Source: Aquimarina sp.
GTDB lineage: Bacteria > Bacteroidota > Bacteroidia > Flavobacteriales > Flavobacteriaceae
Reading direction: 5' to 3'
Assembly: GCA_020628975.1 (NCBI GenBank)
Contig: JAHDEF010000004.1
Span: forward strand, 1 to 32,102
DNA: 32,102 nt
This document shows positions 18,043-27,270 of this stretch, piece after piece; position 1 is the stretch's first letter, and each line of letters opens with the position of its first letter. A program made the position numbers and the translations under genes. The notes under the pieces were generated by a model, which did no database searches, was not told the DNA's origin, and saw nothing but the letters and a program-made list of their open reading frames with translations.

Positions 18043-19209
18043 ATGAATGTTCGCTTATTGCTTTATTTGTTATTGATTGTTTGTACTGCCTGTAAAAAGA
18101 AGGTCGATTACACCACCATCGCTAAAGTTGACGAGCCTTCTTTTAGTTTTAGCGCCTTGCCTTCACAGATCAACACTCCTTCGGATAATACGCTTAGTCA
18201 AGAAAAAATAGCATTAGGAAAACTACTTTTCTTTGATCCTATTTTATCAGGAAATAAAGATGTTGCTTGCGTTACCTGTCACCACCCTTCTCATGGTTAT
18301 GCTGAGTTTAGGGATTTGTCTATTGGTGTAAATGGTATTGGATTGGGTGTCAACAGAAAATTCAATAGCCCGAATACGATTCCTCTCGTTAAAAGAAATG
18401 CCTATACTGTTTTAAATACTGCCTTTAATGGGATGATTGACAGTGTTACCTCGAACCCCAAAAAGGCCGCTATGTTTTGGGATAACAGAATCAGCAGCTA
18501 AGAAGCACAAGCGCTAGAACCTATTAAAGCATTAGAGGAAATGCGGGGCACCAAAATTTCTAAAGTTGATATTTTGGATACCATCATTCAGCGTTTAAAA
18601 AACAATAAGCGCTATGTTGAATTATTCACAAATGCTTTCTCTAATGAATCTTCGATTACCACATCGACTTTAAGCAAAGCTATTGCTAGTTTCGAACGTA
18701 GTTTAACAACCCCTAATACTCGATTTGACCAATACCTAAACGGTGACCTCAACGCGTTGTCTTCTTCTGAAAAGGAAGGATTTGAAACTTTCAAACGTGT
18801 GGGCTGTGCCGAATGCCATAAAGGGCCTATGTTTTCCGATTATAAACTGCATGTTTTGACTGTTCCTGAAAACGAAAAATTATCTTTTGTAGATTCGGCT
18901 TTAGGGGATTTTAAATTTAGAACTCCTACACTTCGTAACTTACGCCTTACTGCTCCTTATATGCACAATGGCACTTTAAATAGCCTACAAGAGGTGCTAG
19001 AATTTTATGAAGGGATTGCTGGAAACAAGTCAAGGAATCCTAATGTGACTGCAAAAAAAATAGATCCATTAATTAAAAAAATGAGGTTGAAAACTAAAGA
19101 CATTCATCCTATAGTTTCATTTTTAAACAGCTTGAATAGTGATGATTTTGACAAAAAAATCCCACAACAAGTTCCTAGTGGACTTCCTGTGGGAGGGGAT
19201 ATCTATTAA
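18043..19209 (+). pseudogene. Di-heme cytochrome c peroxidase (CcpA/MauG-like), interrupted by an in-frame TAA at 18499-18501
   Basis: ORFs 18043-18501 (lipobox CTAC, CVTCHH heme motif) and 18541-19209 (CAECHKGPMFSD heme motif, FRTPTLRNLRLTAPYMHNGTL) share one frame; between them NRISS*EAQALEPIKALEEMRG reads as one protein. Confidence 0.87.
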
Positions 19210-19228
19210 CAAGTTTTAGGAGTAATCT

Positions 19229-19280
19229 AAATTTATAAAAGAAAACCTGAGCTTAAACTCAGGTTTTCTTTTATAAATTT
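19229..19280. terminator. Bidirectional terminator hairpin between the convergent peroxidase and toxin genes
   Basis: Perfect 23 bp inverted repeat aaatttataaaagaaaacctgag (19229-19251) / ctcaggttttcttttataaattt (19258-19280), 6 nt loop. Confidence 0.9.
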
Positions 19281-19594
19281 CTGTTTGGGTTTTGTCGAGT
19301 ATCAAAAACTCGAACAATATAGATCTTCTTTTTACCTTCTCTATATGTAATTTTACAATGCTCTAGAAGTAACTTTCGATATGCATACTTCAAATGGCTG
19401 AATGCTTCATCTATTGCACCAATTTTAGTTAAATCAATTCTCGAATTTTCTAAAGTTTCAGTCTTTTCTCTAATAGATGTAGCGATATCTCTTGCTTTTT
19501 GTTTTCCATAAAGATCGATGTAAAACTTGGTTGCCTTTTCTAAATCTTTAGTAGCACGAGTAGTCCACTCAACTGGCTTAATTACTTCGTCCAA
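19271..19594 (-). CDS. RelE/ParE-family toxin
   Basis: PVEWTTRATKDLEKATKFYIDLYGKQKARDIATSI...HLKYAYRKLLLEHCKITYREGKKKIYIVRVFDTRQNPNRNL. Confidence 0.82.
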   Translation of the reverse strand: MDEVIKPVEWTTRATKDLEKATKFYIDLYGKQKARDIATSIREKTETLENSRIDLTKIGAIDEAFSHLKYAYRKLLLEHCKITYREGKKKIYIVRVFDTRQNPNRNL

Positions 19595-19791
19595 TCTTCG
19601 ATCATTTTTTGGACATCTGATTGACTATGCAAACGACCTGCATCTATATCTGCTTCACCCTCAACAATCATTCGATCTTGTTTCTTTTGTTCAATATAAT
19701 CTTTTGCAGTTCTGTGTAATAATGCTAAAAATTGCTTATCCCCTATTTCAATGAATGCCTGTAACTCCTGTTTAATTTCTATAGCTCCCAT
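19582..19791 (-). CDS. Putative antitoxin partner of the RelE/ParE toxin
   Basis: Small ORF MGAIEIKQELQAFIEIGDKQFLALLHRTAKDYIEQKKQDRMIVEGEADIDAGRLHSQSDVQKMIEDWTK overlapping the toxin start by 13 bp. Confidence 0.75.
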   Translation of the reverse strand: MGAIEIKQELQAFIEIGDKQFLALLHRTAKDYIEQKKQDRMIVEGEADIDAGRLHSQSDVQKMIEDWTK

Positions 19792-19863
19792 AACTCTCAA
19801 GTTTACATTTACAACAAAGATAAATCATAATAATTTAGGTTGTTTCAACACCAAACAATCGAA

Positions 19864-20334
19864 CTACAAAGAAGTAATCTTATCCAACGCTCCTGTTATT
19901 TTAGCCAACACTTCATCTTTTCCATCGATATCATGACGTTGCTTTAAATACGCTTGATCATTGTAAGCTATATATACTTGATCTTTTTCTTGGTATACGA
20001 TGACCTTTTGAGGTAAATCTATGGCTAATGTTGGGCTTACTTGCATTAATGGAGTTCCCAAATTTGGATTTCCGAAGACCAATAATTTTGTTGGTCTTAA
20101 CTCTAAATCTTTTGAAGCTGCGTTTTTACTATGATCTAGCTCTAGAATAATCTTAAGGTTTGGATTGTTTTCTATGCGATCTCGAATCGTTGCATAGGTA
20201 GTTTCAAAATCTAGATTACTTTCTTTAACGATTAATCCTGTTTGTTCCATACTATGTTGTTGCTTATTGCAAGTACATGAAGTAACCAATAACAACACTA
20301 TAAAAGAAAAAAGAATAGGCTTAGTTAGTTTCAT
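19864..20334 (-). CDS. DUF302 domain lipoprotein
   Basis: Lipobox VTSC; TYATIRDRIENNPNLKIILELDHSKNA...LRPTKLLVFGNPNLGTPLMQVSPTLAIDLPQKVIVYQ. Confidence 0.87.
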   Translation of the reverse strand: MKLTKPILFSFIVLLLVTSCTCNKQQHSMEQTGLIVKESNLDFETTYATIRDRIENNPNLKIILELDHSKNAASKDLELRPTKLLVFGNPNLGTPLMQVSPTLAIDLPQKVIVYQEKDQVYIAYNDQAYLKQRHDIDGKDEVLAKITGALDKITSL

Positions 20335-20422
20335 GAAATGCATTTCTAGCTATAGTCGGTTTATTTTTTATTCCTTTCAATTTATAAAAAATACTTTGAT
20401 AACCATGTATAATTCCAAAACT

Positions 20423-20731
20423 TTAAATAACATCTACAACCTTTTCTAATAGATAATGACTTACGCCAACAACAAAAGTTAAAGCTACAACAGTACAGAA
20501 ACGAATAAGCGTTCTTTTAGGGTTATTTTTCAGTTTCCCTTCAAGGTAAAAAATATCAATAATAATGTATAAGAACGCTACGATGGCTCCAACTATTGAA
20601 CCTACATACAGTATAATATAATAATGCATCCAATCTAAGACTTCCTCCAATCGTGATGTAGATTCTGGTTTAGAACCGATAACAATTCTCATGTATAAAA
20701 AATAGCCAATATCATAGATACTTGTGACCAT
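20423..20731 (-). CDS. Small hypothetical membrane protein
   Basis: 102 aa with about two hydrophobic segments; no recognised family. Confidence 0.5.
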   Translation of the reverse strand: MVTSIYDIGYFLYMRIVIGSKPESTSRLEEVLDWMHYYIILYVGSIVGAIVAFLYIIIDIFYLEGKLKNNPKRTLIRFCTVVALTFVVGVSHYLLEKVVDVI

Positions 20732-20841
20732 ATGAAATACTTGAGAATTCGATTTAAAATACTCATGGGCAAAACTTTATTTAGAACGACAACACTTAGC
20801 TAGATTCCACATCAGTGGCCTATATTTAAATTAAAAAAGTA

Positions 20842-21594
20842 CTATTTTTTCACAAATACTTTTTCTTTCTTCTTTACATAAATAAGCTTGCCCTTTCCTT
20901 TATTATTTTCTCTACGTTCTACTTCGAAGTTTCCTGTAGCGCTTATAAGTGGCGTCAACTTTTCAAAACCGTAATTTCTAGAATCGAAATTAGGCTGTTT
21001 CTTTTGCAATAAGCTACCCACATCACCTAAAAAAGCCCATCCATCTTCATCAGATAAATCAGATATGGTTGAAGCAATTAGTTTTATTTCTTTAGGCGTT
21101 ATTTTATCAAAGGTTTCTTCTGGTTCTTTGGTTATAGAAGTTTCATTTTCTTTACGCTCAGATTGTTTCCTAATGATTTCTATATAAACAAATTTATCGC
21201 AAGCTACAATGAAAGGCGTAGGTGTTTTCTTTTCTCCGATACCAATTACTTGCATTCCTGCTTCTCGTAGTCGAGTGGCTAGCCTTGTAAAATCGCTATC
21301 ACTTGACACTAAACAAAAACCATCGACCTTACCTGAATATAAAATATCCATAGCGTCGATAATCATGGCTGAATCTGTAGCATTTTTACCTGTAGTATAG
21401 CCGTATTGCTGAATGGGAGTTATAGCATTTTCTAGCAACACATTTTTCCATTTGGTTAGATGGGGTTTGGTCCAATCACCATAAATCCTTTTGATGGTAG
21501 GGTTACCGTACTTGGCTACTTCTTCCATCATTTCTTTTACATGGGCTGAAGGAATATTATCTCCGTCGATTAGTACGGCTAAATTGTGATTCAT
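20842..21594 (-). CDS. NYN (LabA/DUF88) domain protein with C-terminal OST-HTH/LOTUS-like region
   Basis: LAVLIDGDNIPSAHVKEMMEEVAKYGNPTIKRIYGDW...ATDSAMIIDAMDILYSGKVDGFCLVSSDSDFTRLATRLREAGMQVIGIGEKKTP...FVYIE; C-terminal EDGWAFLGDVGSLLQKKQPNFDSRNYGFEKLTPLISATGNFEVE. Confidence 0.9.
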   Translation of the reverse strand: MNHNLAVLIDGDNIPSAHVKEMMEEVAKYGNPTIKRIYGDWTKPHLTKWKNVLLENAITPIQQYGYTTGKNATDSAMIIDAMDILYSGKVDGFCLVSSDSDFTRLATRLREAGMQVIGIGEKKTPTPFIVACDKFVYIEIIRKQSERKENETSITKEPEETFDKITPKEIKLIASTISDLSDEDGWAFLGDVGSLLQKKQPNFDSRNYGFEKLTPLISATGNFEVERRENNKGKGKLIYVKKKEKVFVKK

Positions 21595-21630
21595 AATATC
21601 AAATTTTCATCTTTATAAAGTAAGGGCTAC

Positions 21631-22452
21631 TTATTTTATTCTCGCTAAAGTATCGGTGATCTCTTTTTGGTTGATCGGGTTTATTCGTTTCAATACAAAA
21701 TTTCCGAAGGCATCAAAAAAGCCTTTTCCAGAAAGCGCCCCTGCTTTGATGCTGTACTGTCCGTTAGCTAACTTTGTAGCCGCACCTAGCTTAGAATTAT
21801 CTGTTAAAATATCGAAGCCAGAGAGTGTCTTTTTAAAATCGTATTGCGTGCCTAAAAACTCAAATGTATAATCATTTGAAGCCTTGTCATTGGTAGTTTT
21901 AATATTTAATTCTTGTTGCGCCTCCAAACGCTCTTGAGCTTCCTCTGCTGCAAGTTGACGCTTGGCTTCAGCAATAATTTCAGCACGTGATTTTGATGCC
22001 TGTTCTTCATTTATCGCTATTGAATTTTCACTTCCATTATATTGGTGTGCCTGAATATATGGATCATCGAATGCCCCACGAAAAGCTTCGTAATAGGCTT
22101 TCTGAAAATCTTTTTCTGCACTATATCCCTCGATAGTCGTATGCACTGTTTTACCGTAGCAATCTTTCAAACTATAACTTATATAGGTTTTTAAAAAACC
22201 TCGTTTGTTCACAGAAACTTTCAATGCTTTGCAAGGCTCAAAACCTACAGGGGGCGTATCACCTTCAATCATTGTTACAAAATCAAACTTTCTAAAAGTA
22301 GATGCCACTAATTGATTTAAATTATATTGTCCTGCTTCTTTTTGCATGGTAAATTGAGTTGGCACCACAACAAATTTATATTCCGATAATTTTTGAGCGT
22401 TAGCAACAACAGAAGTTAATAGTACTAGTAAGGCTATAAATAGGTTTTTCAT
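21631..22452 (-). CDS. Hypothetical secreted protein
   Basis: Signal peptide MKNLFIALLVLLTSVVANAQ; no confident domain. Confidence 0.7.
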   Translation of the reverse strand: MKNLFIALLVLLTSVVANAQKLSEYKFVVVPTQFTMQKEAGQYNLNQLVASTFRKFDFVTMIEGDTPPVGFEPCKALKVSVNKRGFLKTYISYSLKDCYGKTVHTTIEGYSAEKDFQKAYYEAFRGAFDDPYIQAHQYNGSENSIAINEEQASKSRAEIIAEAKRQLAAEEAQERLEAQQELNIKTTNDKASNDYTFEFLGTQYDFKKTLSGFDILTDNSKLGAATKLANGQYSIKAGALSGKGFFDAFGNFVLKRINPINQKEITDTLARIK

Positions 22453-22607
22453 TTTTAATCTTTTTTTTTGGAAATATAACTTAAAACATTTGCATCAAAT
22501 AGTATTTGGTAAATCAAAATTTTAAACTTAAAACAGAATTTGCTTTGATTATAACATAAATTTATTAAATACAATATCAATATAACTCTTGTTTTAAACT
22601 GTTGTTG

Positions 22608-23909
22608 CTAATGGTGCAACTTAACAAAGTATTGATACATACTTTGCCAAAACTCATACCTTTTAGAGGTTTTGTCTAACAAATGATTATAAAAGTGAAT
22701 TACCATTTTTCCGTTTACATTTAAAACATCCGTTACAATTTTAGAAGCTGCCTCTTCTGCTTTAAAAGCACTTTTAAACCCTAAAAATGCGTTTTCAGAC
22801 ATACAAAAAGGAATAATTTTAAGGGGGGTTTGAATTTCATATTCTAAATCATAAAAGAAAAATGGAGAACAAGTGCCCGCCCTAAAACCCGCATGATTTA
22901 AATATCCCATTGAATAATCTGTTGTTACTTCTTGCTCGATAAGATTTCTGTAAGTAGTCGGAAGATTTAATTTTGCATATTGACAAAAGCTGGTTTTTGC
23001 TTCACGATGGGTGATTTTTTCAAATCTTTTTTGCTCTGTTTTTAGTGTGCGTTCTTCTTCTAAACCATCCAACGAAAATCGGATGCCAATACCACAATAA
23101 TCCGCAATAGATTTGATTAATCGTTGATAGGTTTGACTTTGGTAATTCACACTTTTTTCATGATATGAATAATTCCCTAAACCAAAGAAAAAACGAAGTG
23201 TCGCTTGGTTTTTTCTTGCGGTATTAATCATATAATTATAAACTTGAAAAGGATCTTTTTCTAGCTTAAACAACACTTTGCTACGCTGTATTATTCGCTT
23301 GATTTGAAGACTCCCTAAATCAGATATATATCCTTCGAAATTCCTAAACCATCCCTTTTTTCGAAAGGCATAAGCTTCTTTTACTTCGCAAATCAATTCA
23401 ACTTCTGCTTTTTTTTCTTGAAATTTTATTTCTGGAAAACGTTTTTTTAAAATACCTTTCAACTGCGTAGCCCAAATATCGACGATAGGTAGCTGTAAAA
23501 AACCTTCTTTAAAAGCTAAACTTTCAGTTGCTGGAAATCCGTAAGCATCCTTTGAATGTGGCACGTATTCTTCGTACCTACTTAATAGATAAAAACTAGC
23601 CGAAAAAACATCAAAATTAATAGCTGCTTTAGGATGTTTTACACTAAAAAACTCAGGGATTTTTTCGAAATAAGTTACCTCTGGCTTAAGTGTTTCGTCT
23701 ATTCCATGATCGAAAAGTAAACCTGAAGTTTTGAAAAATAATTCTTGCCCCAAAGCTTCTTCTCCATAAGAACATTTTGGCCCTGAATGCGCTACAAATT
23801 GTTCTATTTCGTTAGTAAACACAACTTCTAATCCGATAATGCGCTCTAACAATTGCTTAAAAGTATAGCGAACTCTAGGGCTTGGAAGTGTGTAAACAAG
23901 AAATTTCAT
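22608..23909 (-). CDS. Polysaccharide deacetylase-like protein (DUF7033-type)
   Basis: Start MKFLVYTLPSPRVRYTF at 23909; LNLPTTYRNLIEQEVTTDYSMGYLNHAGFRAGTCSPFFFYDLEYE. Confidence 0.75.
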   Translation of the reverse strand: MKFLVYTLPSPRVRYTFKQLLERIIGLEVVFTNEIEQFVAHSGPKCSYGEEALGQELFFKTSGLLFDHGIDETLKPEVTYFEKIPEFFSVKHPKAAINFDVFSASFYLLSRYEEYVPHSKDAYGFPATESLAFKEGFLQLPIVDIWATQLKGILKKRFPEIKFQEKKAEVELICEVKEAYAFRKKGWFRNFEGYISDLGSLQIKRIIQRSKVLFKLEKDPFQVYNYMINTARKNQATLRFFFGLGNYSYHEKSVNYQSQTYQRLIKSIADYCGIGIRFSLDGLEEERTLKTEQKRFEKITHREAKTSFCQYAKLNLPTTYRNLIEQEVTTDYSMGYLNHAGFRAGTCSPFFFYDLEYEIQTPLKIIPFCMSENAFLGFKSAFKAEEAASKIVTDVLNVNGKMVIHFYNHLLDKTSKRYEFWQSMYQYFVKLHH

Positions 23910-23985
23910 GCGTAAATGTAGATTCAAAACTAATTTACTGGGTTATATTTAAATTCTACCCAAGACCCGTGTATTTATTTTCAGT

Positions 23986-24579
23986 TCAAGAAACCCAAGT
24001 ACTAATTATCTTTTCGAATTGCCATTTTCCATTTACTTTGTGAAGTTTACAGGTGTAGCCTCCACCATATAAGAGGGTGATATTTTTATTCTTTTTACTT
24101 TTTTGGTTTAAAATTCTAGTGTTATTTACAGTAACAATTGCTTCATCCTGGCTAATATCAATTACACTAAAGGAAACATAATCAAAATCTTCCTTAGCCT
24201 TGTTCGCTATTTCTTGAAGCTCAGCATAAGATTTTGCACAAAACTTCACATGCCCAATGTTAGGTGGAATGACCTCTACATTTAAAAACTTTTTTGTTTG
24301 ATTAAATTCGTGAATATCTAGAATATCAAAATCAGATGCTTTTATATGATATTCATTCAGTACATATAGTTTTGATTTATCCCAAATAAATTGATAATCT
24401 TGAATATCCTTTTCGATTACAAAAGCTCTTTTTAGACTTTCACGAATTACCTCCTTTAAATCACTATCATTTGTATAATTTTGATTATTGCAATCGAAGA
24501 ATTTATCTTTAGTGTAAAGCGGTCGTTTTGCACAACTACTTAAAAGTATAATTCCTATAAAACCAATCCATTTTTGCAA
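23986..24579 (-). CDS. Hypothetical lipoprotein
   Basis: MQKWIGFIGIILLSSCAKRP lipoprotein signal. Confidence 0.65.
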   Translation of the reverse strand: MQKWIGFIGIILLSSCAKRPLYTKDKFFDCNNQNYTNDSDLKEVIRESLKRAFVIEKDIQDYQFIWDKSKLYVLNEYHIKASDFDILDIHEFNQTKKFLNVEVIPPNIGHVKFCAKSYAELQEIANKAKEDFDYVSFSVIDISQDEAIVTVNNTRILNQKSKKNKNITLLYGGGYTCKLHKVNGKWQFEKIISTWVS

Positions 24580-24636
24580 CTTATACTTTTAGAATTTTTC
24601 ATTATTCGTTTTTTTGACTATACAACAAGTTGTTTT

Positions 24637-25332
24637 TCACAACACTCCTTTATCTGCAAAACTGAAATGAGCTTTTTCTGTAATGATAATATGATCTAAA
24701 ACTTTTAAACTTAGTGTTGCAGCGCCCTCTTTTATTTTATCTGTAATATTTTTATCTGCCTGACTCGCTTGTAATTTTCCGCTAGGGTGATTATGTGATA
24801 AAATTAAGCTAACTGCGTTTTGATCGAGGGCTTCTTTAAAAATTAATCGCAAATCTACAGAGGTACTCGTAAGCCCACCGCTACCTATCATTTTTTTAAA
24901 GACAACTTTATTTGAATTATCTAAATACAGCACCCAAAATTCTTCATGAGCCAAATCTCCCATCAGTGGCTGTAAATACTTAAAAACATCATAACTACAG
25001 GTAATTTTAGGGTATTTAGGTATTTCTTGACTTTGTTGTCGCCTACCCAACTCTAAGGCAGCAATTATTGAAATAGCTTTGGCTGGACCGATACCCTTAA
25101 ATGCTGATAATTGATTGATCGAAAACTTTCCTAAAGTATTTAAATTATTATCTGCTTGCCCTAAAATGCGTTTACAAAGGTTTACTGCAGATTCATTTCG
25201 GCTTCCTGAACCTATAAGAATAGCTAGCAATTCTGCATCCGTCAACGTTTTCTTTCCTTTAGCTATTAATTTTTCTCTCGGTCGATCTTCTTCTGACCAA
25301 GATTTTATTGATAAATGAGACTTTGTATCCAT
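24637..25332 (-). CDS. radC: RadC-family JAB domain protein
   Basis: SWSEEDRPREKLIAKGKKTLTDAELLAILIGSGSR...HEEFWVLYLDNSNKV...LILSHNHPSGKLQASQADKNITDKI...LDHIIIT. Confidence 0.96.
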   Translation of the reverse strand: MDTKSHLSIKSWSEEDRPREKLIAKGKKTLTDAELLAILIGSGSRNESAVNLCKRILGQADNNLNTLGKFSINQLSAFKGIGPAKAISIIAALELGRRQQSQEIPKYPKITCSYDVFKYLQPLMGDLAHEEFWVLYLDNSNKVVFKKMIGSGGLTSTSVDLRLIFKEALDQNAVSLILSHNHPSGKLQASQADKNITDKIKEGAATLSLKVLDHIIITEKAHFSFADKGVL

Positions 25333-25389
25333 AAGCATTCCGTAATAGCTAAATTTATGTAATTTTAAGTCAACTTAAATAAATCTAGT

Positions 25390-25827
25390 ATGAAAACTAT
25401 TTGGGATGCTTCTGTAAAAGAAGAATTAATAAATCGTGTTGAAAAATTATCGCCAGAAAGTCAAGCGCAATGGGGAAAAATGGATAGTGCGCAAATGTTA
25501 TGGCATTGCAAATATCCATTGGACGTTGCTATTAAAAATGAAAATAAGGGTAACGGAAAATTCTTTATGAAACTATTTAAGAAATCTCTTTACAGCGATA
25601 AACCTTTTAAACAAGGATTACCTACAGCAAAATTTCTTGTAGCCACTGAATCAAAAAATTTTAGCGACGAGAAGCAACAACTTATTGAAAAAATAAGTCA
25701 AGCACACGAATTAAAATCGCGTAGTTCTTGGAATCCACATCCTTTTTTTGGCAAATTTTCTCATGACCAATGGGGACAACTAGAATACAAGCATTTAGAT
25801 CATCATTTGAAACAGTTTGGGGTATAA
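25390..25827 (+). CDS. DUF1569 domain protein (DinB-like)
   Basis: WGKMDSAQMLWHCKYPLDVA...NPHPFFGKFSHDQWGQLEYKHLDHHLKQFGV. Confidence 0.85.
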   Translation: MKTIWDASVKEELINRVEKLSPESQAQWGKMDSAQMLWHCKYPLDVAIKNENKGNGKFFMKLFKKSLYSDKPFKQGLPTAKFLVATESKNFSDEKQQLIEKISQAHELKSRSSWNPHPFFGKFSHDQWGQLEYKHLDHHLKQFGV

Positions 25828-25832
25828 AAAGT

Positions 25833-25903
25833 CTTAGTAGTTAGTCGTTAGATCGCTACGCTTTTAGAAAACTAATGACTAATATCTAAAGACTAACTAC
25901 TAA
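25833..25903. repeat. Palindromic repeat between convergent genes, overlapping the 3' end of mpl
   Basis: ttagtagttagtcgttag (25834-25851) versus the reverse complement of 25886-25903, ttagtagttagtctttag: 17/18 identical. Confidence 0.75.
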
Positions 25904-27239
25904 TTTTTTCAAAATCCAATCCTCCATAATTACCACTACTCATTAACAACAATGCTGTTTGATCTAGGGATTCATTGTAAATATAGGAATGGAAATCATC
26001 TGCTTTTGTAAACACCTTTAAATCTGCTCTACCAAAAGCATCTTTTATTTGGCTTTCCGTTAAAGGCTGCATTTTTTTAATTGCTAAAGCTTCGGCACTA
26101 TAATATACTATAGCTTCATTGGCTTTATCTAACGCTCCTTTATATTGTACTAAAAAATCAGGGTTTAAGCTACTGTAAGTATGTAGTTCTAAACAAGCTA
26201 ATACCCTCTTGTTTTTGTATTGCTCTTTTACCGCTGCTGTTGTTGCTGACACCTTACTTGGGCTGTGCGCAAAATCTTTGAACACAACGGTATTTATAGA
26301 TTCTGAAATTTTCTCTAAACGCTTCGATGCTCCTTTAAAAGAGGCGATTGCTTCATAGAATTCATCTTCGTCAATTCCCATATTTTGACAAATCCACTTA
26401 GCACCTGCTAAATTGTTGAGATTATGCTTGCCAAAAATTTCCAAAGGCATATCTCCTTCTTCTGTTTCGATAAAAGCGACCCCATCTTCTACTGTGTAAT
26501 TAGGTGTCGCGTAAGGAATCTTGCGTATCTGATTTTCCGAAGCTTCTACAATTTCTTTCAACACAAGGTCTTCTTCATTATAAATCAAAACACCTCCCGC
26601 TACGATCTGATCTATAAAAATCTTGAACTGCTCGACATAATCCTCAAAAGTCTTGAATACATTAATATGATCCCAAGCAATACCACTTAAAAGAGCAATG
26701 TTGGGTTGATATAAATGAAATTTAGGTCGAAGATCAATCGGAGAAGAAAGGTATTCATCCCCTTCGAGTACCATAAAATCATTTTCCTCCGTTAAGTGCA
26801 CCATGGTTTCGAAACCTTCTAATTGCGCCCCAACCATATAATCTACCTCTTTTTCGTGATAGTGCAATACGTGCAAAATCATAGAAGTAATGGTGGTTTT
26901 TCCATGTGAACCTCCAATAACTACACGCGACTTCAATTTGCTTTGCTCAAACAAATATTCTGGGTACGAATAGATTTTCAAGCCTAATCCTTGTGCTTTT
27001 AACAATTCAGGATTATCTCCCTTGGCATGCATTCCCAAGATAACGGCATCTAATTCATTGGTGATTTTATTAGCATCCCAACCAAAAGTTTCTGGCAATA
27101 ATCCATATTTCTCTAATCTTGATTTGGACGGATCAAAAATAGCATCGTCACTACCCGTTACTTGATATCCTTTTTTATGAAGCGCTATGGCAAGATTGTG
27201 CATCGCACTACCACCAATAGCTATAAAATGTACACGCAT
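25893..27239 (-). CDS. mpl: UDP-N-acetylmuramate:L-alanyl-gamma-D-glutamyl-meso-diaminopimelate ligase (Mpl-like Mur ligase)
   Basis: MRVHFIAIGGSAMHNLAIALHKKGYQVTGSDD, VVIGGSHGKTTITSMILHVL, GEGDEY-type VLEGDEYLSSP, FKDFAHSPSKVSAT. Confidence 0.87.
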   Translation of the reverse strand: MRVHFIAIGGSAMHNLAIALHKKGYQVTGSDDAIFDPSKSRLEKYGLLPETFGWDANKITNELDAVILGMHAKGDNPELLKAQGLGLKIYSYPEYLFEQSKLKSRVVIGGSHGKTTITSMILHVLHYHEKEVDYMVGAQLEGFETMVHLTEENDFMVLEGDEYLSSPIDLRPKFHLYQPNIALLSGIAWDHINVFKTFEDYVEQFKIFIDQIVAGGVLIYNEEDLVLKEIVEASENQIRKIPYATPNYTVEDGVAFIETEEGDMPLEIFGKHNLNNLAGAKWICQNMGIDEDEFYEAIASFKGASKRLEKISESINTVVFKDFAHSPSKVSATTAAVKEQYKNKRVLACLELHTYSSLNPDFLVQYKGALDKANEAIVYYSAEALAIKKMQPLTESQIKDAFGRADLKVFTKADDFHSYIYNESLDQTALLLMSSGNYGGLDFEKISS

Positions 27240-27270
27240 ACAAGAAAAATTTATGCTAAAATAAGGTAGA

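Noticed and set aside
18499-18501. Stop-codon recoding such as selenocysteine in the peroxidase
   Set aside because: The codon is TAA, not TGA, and there is no expected catalytic Cys/Sec position there; nonsense mutation or sequencing error is simpler.
18541-19209. Independent single-heme cytochrome gene starting at 18541
   Set aside because: Begins mid-domain without a signal peptide and is in frame with the upstream half; better explained as the 3' part of one gene.
22451-22475. T-rich run upstream of the secreted protein as a terminator or phase-variation tract
   Set aside because: No hairpin adjacent to it and such runs are common in this AT-rich genome.
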